56,913 nucleotides of DNA, taken from the NCBI GenBank assembly GCA_031270395.1, contig JAISXU010000045.1, forward strand, positions 1 to 56,913, written 5' to 3'. Numbering within the stretch: position 1 is the stretch's first letter; each line of letters starts with the position of its first letter. Shown here one piece after another: positions 51,807-56,913 of the stretch. Both the position numbers and the translations under genes were made by a program. The notes beneath the pieces were generated by a model. That model ran no database searches and had not been told where the DNA came from. It worked only from the letters and a program-made list of their open reading frames with translations. Origin of the DNA: Oscillospiraceae bacterium (lineage in GTDB: Bacteria > Bacillota > Clostridia > Oscillospirales > Oscillospiraceae).

Positions 51807-52946
51807 ATGGATTTCCGCACGATATGCGTACACGGGAGCGACAAACGGTACGATGTGACGGGGGCGGTCAGCGTACCGATCTTTCAGAGCGCTACCTTTG
51901 CGCATCCCGGAGTCAACCGCTCTACGGGCTACGACTATTCGCGTACGCAAAACCCGACGCGCGAGTATCTTGAGGCGGCGATAGCGCGTCTCGAGGGCGG
52001 CTCGGACGCTCTCGCGTTCTCGTCGGGCATGGCGGCGGTGGCGCTCGTCATGGAGCTCTTTTCTCCGGGCGACCACATAATAGCGTCCGACGATCTCTAC
52101 GGCGGCTCGATACGGCTGTTCGCCAACCCGTCGGCGGCAAGGGGTCTCAAATTTACATACTCGGACGCGTATGACGCCGCGAGTCTCGCGTCCGCGCTCA
52201 CCCCGGCGACAAAGGCCCTGTTTATTGAGACTCCGAGCAACCCCATGATGCACGTCGTAGATATAGCGGCGGCGGCGGAGTTTGCCTCGGCTCACGGCTT
52301 GCTGCTTGTCGTGGACAACACGTTTATGACCCCGTATTTCCAGCGCCCGCTCGAGCTGGGCGCCGACATCGTGATCCACAGCGGCACAAAATATCTGTGC
52401 GGGCACAACGATACTCTGTGCGGCTTCGCCGTCGTAAAGGACGCCGGTCTGTCCGAACGGCTGAGATTCCTTTTCAAGACCATAGGCCCGTGCCTTGCGC
52501 CGTTTGACAGTTGGCTGCTCATACGCAGTCTCAAAACTCTCGCGCTCCGCATGGAGGCGCAGCAGTCGAACGCGCGCGAGCTGGCCGAGTGGCTGCTGAC
52601 ACAGCCGAAAATCAAGGCCGTACACTACCCCGGTCTGCCGGAGCACCCGCAATACGACATCTCGCGGCGTCAGGCGTCGGGCTTCGGCGCGATGCTCTCA
52701 TTCTCCGCCGATACGCCCGAAACGGCGGTCGGGATATTGGAACGCGTCAGGCTCATACTCTACGCCGAGAGTCTCGGCGGCGTCGAAAGCCTTATCACAT
52801 ACCCCATGCTCCAGACGCACGCGGATATACCCGAGGCGGAGCGCGAGGCAAAGGGGATAGACGGATGTCTGCTGCGCCTCTCCGTCGGGATAGAGTCGCC
52901 GGACGATCTCATCGCGGATCTCGACCATGCGATCAACGGGCGGTGA
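51807..52946 (+). CDS. Cys/Met metabolism PLP enzyme (cystathionine gamma-synthase/lyase family)
   Basis: A 379-residue fold-type I PLP enzyme. PLP Lys195 is in IVIHSGTKYLCGHNDTLCGF; TGYDYSRTQNPTREYLEAAI and IETPSNPMMHVVDI are conserved. The family includes cystathionine gamma-synthase, gamma-lyase, beta-lyase (MetC) and O-acetylhomoserine sulfhydrylase, which residues alone do not separate. Start ATG at 51807 with GAGGTG upstream. Next to a PatB/MalY C-S lyase, a role in homocysteine/cysteine interconversion is likely. Confidence 0.9.
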   Translation: MDFRTICVHGSDKRYDVTGAVSVPIFQSATFAHPGVNRSTGYDYSRTQNPTREYLEAAIARLEGGSDALAFSSGMAAVALVMELFSPGDHIIASDDLYGGSIRLFANPSAARGLKFTYSDAYDAASLASALTPATKALFIETPSNPMMHVVDIAAAAEFASAHGLLLVVDNTFMTPYFQRPLELGADIVIHSGTKYLCGHNDTLCGFAVVKDAGLSERLRFLFKTIGPCLAPFDSWLLIRSLKTLALRMEAQQSNARELAEWLLTQPKIKAVHYPGLPEHPQYDISRRQASGFGAMLSFSADTPETAVGILERVRLILYAESLGGVESLITYPMLQTHADIPEAEREAKGIDGCLLRLSVGIESPDDLIADLDHAINGR

Positions 52947-52953
52947 CGCGTAG

Positions 52954-54138
52954 ATGAGCTATGATTTTGACGAAATAATTGACCGCCGGAATACCGACAG
53001 CCTGAAATTCGACCACGCGGCGAGACGCGGCAAGCCGGACGGACTGATACCCATGTGGGTGGCCGACATGGATTTCCGCGCGCCGCCGTGTGTGCTCGAC
53101 GCGCTGACCGAGCGCGTCAGGCACGGGATTTTCGGTTACTCCGAGCCCGCGGAGGATTATTTCGAGGCGGTGCGCGGCTGGTTTGAGCGCCGCCACAACT
53201 GGCGGATAGAGGCGGACTGGCTCGTAAAGACGCCCGGCGTCGTCGTGTCGATGTGCGCGGCGATACACGCCGTGACGCTGCCCGGCGACGCCGTGATAAT
53301 ACAGCAGCCCGTCTACTACCCGTTTGAAGACTCGGTGACGGGTTCAGGACGCAATCTCGTAGTCAACGAGCTCCGTCTGACGGACGGGCGGTATGAGATC
53401 GACTTTGACGACTTCGAGGAAAAGGTCAAGCGCGAAAAGGTAAAGCTGTTCTTGCTCTGCAATCCCCACAATCCGGGCGGACGCGTCTGGACGCGCCGCG
53501 AGCTCGAGAGACTGGGCGACGTCTGCCTGAAAAACGGCGTGACCGTGTTTTCAGACGAGATACATCAGGATTTTGTGTTCCCGGGCCACGTCCATACCGT
53601 GTTTGCGGATATAAGCCCGGAGCTCGCGGACATCACGATAACGGCTACGTCGCCCTCGAAAACCTTTAACATAGCGGGTCTGCACATAGCGAACACGTTT
53701 ATCGCCAACGCCCGGCTGCGCCGCGAATTTGTCAGGGCATACTCAGGCACGGGTCTGAGTCAGGTCGGTGCGCCGGGACTCACAGCCTGCCGCGCGGCGT
53801 ATCGCGGCGGCGACGGATGGGCGGACGAGCTCATCGCGTACATCCGCGGTAATCTCGACTATCTGCGCGTGTTTGCGGACGCGGAGCTGCCGGGAGTGGA
53901 GGTGCTAGAGCCTGACGGGACGTATCTTGTGTGGCTTGATTTCCGCGGCCTCGGCCTCGACACCAAGGAGCTCAACGATTTTATTGTCGGCAGGGCCGGC
54001 TTATGGCTGGATTGCGGCACGATGTTCGGCGCGGGCGGCAAGGGGTTTCAGCGCATAAATATAGCGTGTCCAAGAGGTACGCTCACGCGGGCGCTTGACC
54101 GCCTTGCGGACGCGATACGCGCGAAGGACGCCGTCTGA
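52954..54138 (+). CDS. PatB/MalY family cystathionine beta-lyase (aminotransferase-like)
   Basis: A 394-residue PLP enzyme of the MalY/PatB type, with IPMWVADMDFRAPP near the N-terminus, the aromatic FGYSEPAEDYFEAV, LLCNPHNPGGRVWT, FSDEIHQDF and PLP Lys236 in TATSPSKTFNIAGLH. Members cleave cystathionine or cysteine to pyruvate, ammonia and a thiol. It begins 7 nt after the stop of the trans-sulfuration gene, so the pair can form and split cystathionine. It converges with spoVB. Confidence 0.92.
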   Translation: MSYDFDEIIDRRNTDSLKFDHAARRGKPDGLIPMWVADMDFRAPPCVLDALTERVRHGIFGYSEPAEDYFEAVRGWFERRHNWRIEADWLVKTPGVVVSMCAAIHAVTLPGDAVIIQQPVYYPFEDSVTGSGRNLVVNELRLTDGRYEIDFDDFEEKVKREKVKLFLLCNPHNPGGRVWTRRELERLGDVCLKNGVTVFSDEIHQDFVFPGHVHTVFADISPELADITITATSPSKTFNIAGLHIANTFIANARLRREFVRAYSGTGLSQVGAPGLTACRAAYRGGDGWADELIAYIRGNLDYLRVFADAELPGVEVLEPDGTYLVWLDFRGLGLDTKELNDFIVGRAGLWLDCGTMFGAGGKGFQRINIACPRGTLTRALDRLADAIRAKDAV

Positions 54139-54175
54139 AACAGCGTGACAGGCACAAAGCGCTGTCCGCGCGTCG

Positions 54176-55723
54176 TCACGCGGCGCCGCCGGCGCCAAGC
54201 AGCCCGCGGAATTTCTCGACGTCCGCGCGCGTCAGTAAACCCAGCGCGAAAAGCAGCGCCGCGTATACCGCGGCGCTCAGCGCTATGTGCGCGGCGACGC
54301 TCGCTCCGCGCGCGGACAGCGACAAGCCGCACAGCCGCAGGATGAATATCGCGGCCTCGGACGACCCGAGAGCGCAGAGCGCGGATTTGAGCATGTCGGA
54401 CGCCTTTACGCGCAGACGCGCGACCTTCGCGAGTCTGCGTATGCTCAGCGCGAAGTTGAACAACAACGTAAAGTAAATGATAAATATGTAACCTCCGACG
54501 GCGTGGATCGGGAGCAGATAATATACGAGCGCGAGACTGATTACGGAATCCAGCACGTTGTACCGCATGGAGTGCATCTGCTGGCCCAGTCCGCGCAGCA
54601 TCCCGTCAGTCACGCAGTCGAGGTACATCACCGGCACGAGCGGGGCGAGCGCGCGTATAAAACGCCCGGCGTCGGCGCTGTCATAGAGCGACCGGCCGAG
54701 CTCCCCGGAGAACCGCAGCAGCGCGGCGGCGGCGCACAGCGAAAACAGCGCGGCAAAACGCAGCGTGTTGTTCACAAGCGCCGATATACGCGCGTCGTCG
54801 CCGCGTGTCTGCGCCTCGGTCAGCTCCGGCACGAGCAATTCCGCCAGCGAGTAGAATATGGAGGACGGAAAGGTTATGACAGGGAATACCATACCCTGTA
54901 TCATGCCGTATTCCGCGAGCGCCGTCTCCGGCGACGCGCCGTGCTTGCGAAGACCGCGCGGGATGAGCAGATTTTGAACCGTGGACAGCGCGACGCGCGC
55001 GTAGGCCGAGAAAGCGAGCGGAACGGCGGTCACAAACATTCTGCGCGTGATGGCCTTGTGCTCGCCGCCCGCGCCCCGCGCGGCGCCGCGGCTATCGCGC
55101 AGATACATGAACAGATGCAGGAAAAATGACGCCAGCTCGCCCGCGACGCCTCCCGCGACGATTATTGAGCACGACACGCTCAGGTCGCCGCCCCCGTATA
55201 CGCCGAGGGCGAATACCGCGGCGGCGATGCGTATCGCCTGTTCGACCGCCTGCGCTATCGTGGGCTTTATCACCCGCCCCACGGCGGTGAAGTACCCCGA
55301 GAGCACCGCCGTGAGTGAAAAAGCGGGCAACGAGAACGCGAGCACGCGCAACGGCATTACGGTCCTCGCGTCCCCGATCCAGCGGGCACCGATAATATCC
55401 GCGCCAAACCACAGCGCAGACGCCGCCACAGCGCCGCACGCGAGCGCGTAGAGCAGACAGCGGCGTATCGCGGCGCGCGCGCCCTCCGGACTGTCGCGCC
55501 CGAGCTCCATCGCCACGAGACGCGTGGCGGTAAACCTGATGCCGGAGAGAGCCACTGTAGCGGCGAGCGCACTCACGGACATGATGAGGCTGTACAGCCC
55601 GATGCCGGCCGCGCCTATCCTCTTGGACAGATACACCTGAAACGCCATGCCGACGGAACGCATCAAAAACGCCGACGCCGTCAGCAGCGCCGTGTTGAGA
55701 AGCATTTTACGGACACGGTACAT
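54176..55723 (-). CDS. spoVB: Stage V sporulation protein B-like flippase
   Basis: A 515-residue polytopic membrane protein of the MVF/MATE polysaccharide-exporter superfamily with about 14 helices. The N-terminal LNTALLTASAFLMRSVGMAF and the segment RIGAAGIGLYSLIMSVSALA resemble SpoVB, which helps spore cortex formation by moving lipid-linked precursors. Related MurJ-like or YtgP proteins cannot be excluded. ATG at 55723 with GGAGGG upstream. The next gene on its right is a divergent recombinase; sporulation genes sigK and dpaAB are elsewhere in the window. Confidence 0.85.
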   Translation of the reverse strand: MYRVRKMLLNTALLTASAFLMRSVGMAFQVYLSKRIGAAGIGLYSLIMSVSALAATVALSGIRFTATRLVAMELGRDSPEGARAAIRRCLLYALACGAVAASALWFGADIIGARWIGDARTVMPLRVLAFSLPAFSLTAVLSGYFTAVGRVIKPTIAQAVEQAIRIAAAVFALGVYGGGDLSVSCSIIVAGGVAGELASFFLHLFMYLRDSRGAARGAGGEHKAITRRMFVTAVPLAFSAYARVALSTVQNLLIPRGLRKHGASPETALAEYGMIQGMVFPVITFPSSIFYSLAELLVPELTEAQTRGDDARISALVNNTLRFAALFSLCAAAALLRFSGELGRSLYDSADAGRFIRALAPLVPVMYLDCVTDGMLRGLGQQMHSMRYNVLDSVISLALVYYLLPIHAVGGYIFIIYFTLLFNFALSIRRLAKVARLRVKASDMLKSALCALGSSEAAIFILRLCGLSLSARGASVAAHIALSAAVYAALLFALGLLTRADVEKFRGLLGAGGAA

Positions 55724-55769
55724 TCACACCCTCCGAGTCATACAAAATCATTTCGTATAACCCATATAT

Positions 55770-55806
55770 ACTCCGTCCATGCGCGACCTATGCGCGCGGA
55801 CGGAGT
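55770..55806. repeat. Long hairpin upstream of spoVB
   Basis: ACTCCGTCC (55770-55778) pairs with GGACGGAGT (55798-55806), and GCGCG with CGCGC inside, a 14-bp stem with a 2-nt bulge. It lies between divergent spoVB and the recombinase gene, so it is not a normal terminator. Confidence 0.65.
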
Positions 55807-55860
55807 TATTTGCTGTTAACTAATATGTAGTGTACAATCGCGGCGCAATGAGATACTATA

Positions 55861-55928
55861 CAGCGCTGCCGCGATTCACGCGCGGCAAGCGTGATAGCGG
55901 CGCTGCGACTTTTTTGTCGCGGCGCCGC
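55861..55928. repeat. Two GC-rich hairpins before the recombinase gene (family A copy 2)
   Basis: TGCCGCG (55867-55873) pairs with CGCGGCA (55881-55887); this palindrome shares GCCGCGATTCA and CGCGGCAAGCG with the element at 15519-15559. The second hairpin (55897-55928) has a 13-bp stem with one T-G pair and a loop of six T. It ends shortly before the ribosome site of the recombinase. Confidence 0.7.
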
Positions 55929-55950
55929 ACGTAAGGCGGAGGTAGAATGA

Positions 55951-56814
55951 ATGGAAGCAGAGAAGTCTCCGGAGCAGGAAGGGAGAAGCGTGTCGCGTGA
56001 AATGGAAGGTTACGCGTCATATCTCGACGGGTGTGAGAAGAGTCCGGCGACGGTGGAGAAGTACACGCGGTACGCGCGCGCGTTTCTCGTGTATCTGGAC
56101 GGAGCGGAGGCGACGCGCGAGGGCGTACTGAAGTGGAAGAAAGCGGTAACGGCGCGGTACACGGCGGCGGGCGCGAACGGGATGATAGCGGCGGTGAACA
56201 GCTTCGTCGCGTATCTGGGGCGGCCGGAGCTGAAGGTCGCCGCGCTGCGTGTGCAGCGGCGCATGTTCACGCTTGCCGAAAGCGAACTCGGGGAACGCGA
56301 ATTCAAGAAGCTGGTGAGTCAGGCGGAGCACAATGGCGGCGGACGGCTGTCGCTCGTCATGCGGACACTGCTCGCCACAGGCATACGCGTGAGCGAGCTC
56401 GGGTTCATCACAGCGGAGGCTGTCACGGCGGGGCACACGGAGATAACGCTCAAGGGCAAGACACGCGCTATATTCCTCACGCCGGCGCTGTGCGCGGCAC
56501 TGCACGGCTATGCGCTCGCGCGCGGGATAACGCGTGGCCCCATATTCGTTACGCGCACGGGCAAGCCTCTAGACAGATTCTCCATATGGCGCGGTATGAA
56601 GAAGCTGTGCGGTTCGGCGCGTGTAGCGGCCAAAAAAGTCTTTCCGCACAATCTGCGAAAGCTGTTCGCTCGGATATTTTACTCGCACATTCCGAAGCTG
56701 GCGCGGCTCGCCGATGTCCTCGGGCACTCCAATGTGAACACAACGCGCGCGTACACTGCGCTCTCAGGAGAGTCGCTCCGCGAGCAGCTCTCCGCCCTCC
56801 CACTGATGCTATAA
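55951..56814 (+). CDS. Tyrosine recombinase/integrase family protein
   Basis: A 287-residue site-specific recombinase. An N-terminal SAM-like core-binding domain (YASYLDGCEKSPATVEKYTR) is followed by the catalytic domain with Arg146 (ATGIRVSELG), Lys in LKGKTR (~168-170), His233 and Arg236 (HNLRKLFA), His259 (LGHSNVNTT) and Tyr268. All catalytic residues are present, so it should be active. The size fits XerC/D-like or phase-variation enzymes more than phage integrases. GGCGGAGG precedes the ATG; ATG at 56002 is a possible later start. No other mobile-element gene is seen. Confidence 0.9.
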   Translation: MEAEKSPEQEGRSVSREMEGYASYLDGCEKSPATVEKYTRYARAFLVYLDGAEATREGVLKWKKAVTARYTAAGANGMIAAVNSFVAYLGRPELKVAALRVQRRMFTLAESELGEREFKKLVSQAEHNGGGRLSLVMRTLLATGIRVSELGFITAEAVTAGHTEITLKGKTRAIFLTPALCAALHGYALARGITRGPIFVTRTGKPLDRFSIWRGMKKLCGSARVAAKKVFPHNLRKLFARIFYSHIPKLARLADVLGHSNVNTTRAYTALSGESLREQLSALPLML

Positions 56815-56826
56815 AATTAATAATTA

Positions 56827-56852
56827 ATAATGAATAATGAATTATTCATTAT
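56827..56852. terminator. AT-rich hairpin after the recombinase gene
   Basis: ATAATGAATAAT pairs perfectly with ATTATTCATTAT around a GA loop, 12 nt after the stop codon. Stem stability is low and no T-run follows; it may be a weak terminator or an insertion-derived palindrome. Confidence 0.5.
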
Positions 56853-56894
56853 CATTATCCCTTGCGTCCCTACAACGCGGGACGAAATAACCGC

Positions 56895-56913
56895 GGGCGA
56901 CCGAGGTCGGTCG
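56895..56913. repeat. Intergenic palindromic repeat, family B copy 2, cut by window edge
   Basis: GGGCGACCGA-GG-TCGGTCG reaches the last base; the missing continuation would be CCC by symmetry. The first 12 bases (GGGCGACCGAGG) are identical to those of the element at 35562. Confidence 0.65.

Noticed and set aside
55951-56913. Prophage or integrative element at the right end
   Set aside because: Only the recombinase is present within the window, with no phage, relaxase or conjugation gene and no tRNA attachment site; the sequence beyond the edge could change this.

Overview
The window is a gene-dense, GC-rich chromosomal segment from a spore-forming Clostridia-type Firmicute, probably an uncultured gut or anoxic-sediment acetogen or CO-dehydrogenase user. 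The evidence is dipicolinate synthase (dpaA, dpaB), sigK and spoVB for sporulation, the carbonyl branch of the Wood-Ljungdahl pathway (cooS/acsA, cooC, acsB, acsD, acsC), dapL-type lysine/diaminopimelate synthesis, an FMN riboswitch on ribU, and strong purine-rich Shine-Dalgarno sites. I cannot assign a genus. No rRNA, tRNA, CRISPR array, prophage or plasmid backbone was seen; one orphan tyrosine recombinase lies at the right end.

Left end (1-9.5 kb, minus strand): a sugar ABC uptake operon runs permease - two-domain ATPase - permease - lipoprotein binding protein - two paralogous (alpha/alpha)6-barrel glycoside-hydrolase-like proteins. It is divergent from a LysR regulator, with a palindromic LysR-type site between them. 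9.5-15.5 kb (plus): nadC heads a tightly overlapping set of an acyltransferase-3 protein, an FAD amine-oxidase-like enzyme and a large YYY/DUF2298-type membrane protein, which looks like a surface-glycan module. 15.5-19.3 kb: dpaA-dpaB (minus), a cluster of hairpins, then wecB and nfo (plus).

19.3-34.6 kb is one long minus-strand block. From right to left it holds cooS-cooC-acsB-acsD-acsC (CO dehydrogenase/acetyl-CoA synthase and corrinoid protein), a cyclophilin lipoprotein, a TrpB2-type synthase, and mtnA with a class II aldolase and a fumarylacetoacetase-family enzyme (methylthioribose-type salvage). A near-perfect sigma-A promoter then starts rpmH-rnpA-yidD-yidC-jag-acpP. An Rrf2 regulator lies just upstream of the cooS promoter.

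35.7-46.7 kb (plus): dapL-nusB-xseA-[190-bp inverted-repeat element]-xseB-ispA-murD-M42 peptidase-M42 peptidase-ynbB-like-ligA, mostly overlapping or nearly so. 46.8-50.9 kb (minus): a stand-alone glutamate-synthase-domain flavoprotein, hemW preceded by a 17-codon leader ORF, and ribU under an FMN riboswitch with a clear terminator. 51-56.9 kb: sigK, a cystathionine gamma-synthase/lyase-family enzyme, a PatB/MalY enzyme, spoVB (minus) and the recombinase.

The most unusual features are non-coding: the 190-bp element with 16-bp perfect terminal inverted repeats between xseA and xseB; a GC-rich palindromic repeat family, one copy of which forms the end of dpaB; a second repeat family (GGGCGACCGAGG...) present at 35.6 kb and at the right edge; and a run of four hairpins between dpaA and wecB. 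Many genes use TTG or GTG starts overlapping the upstream stop. I found no clear undescribed multi-gene defence or mobile system; the best candidates for new biology are listed as findings.
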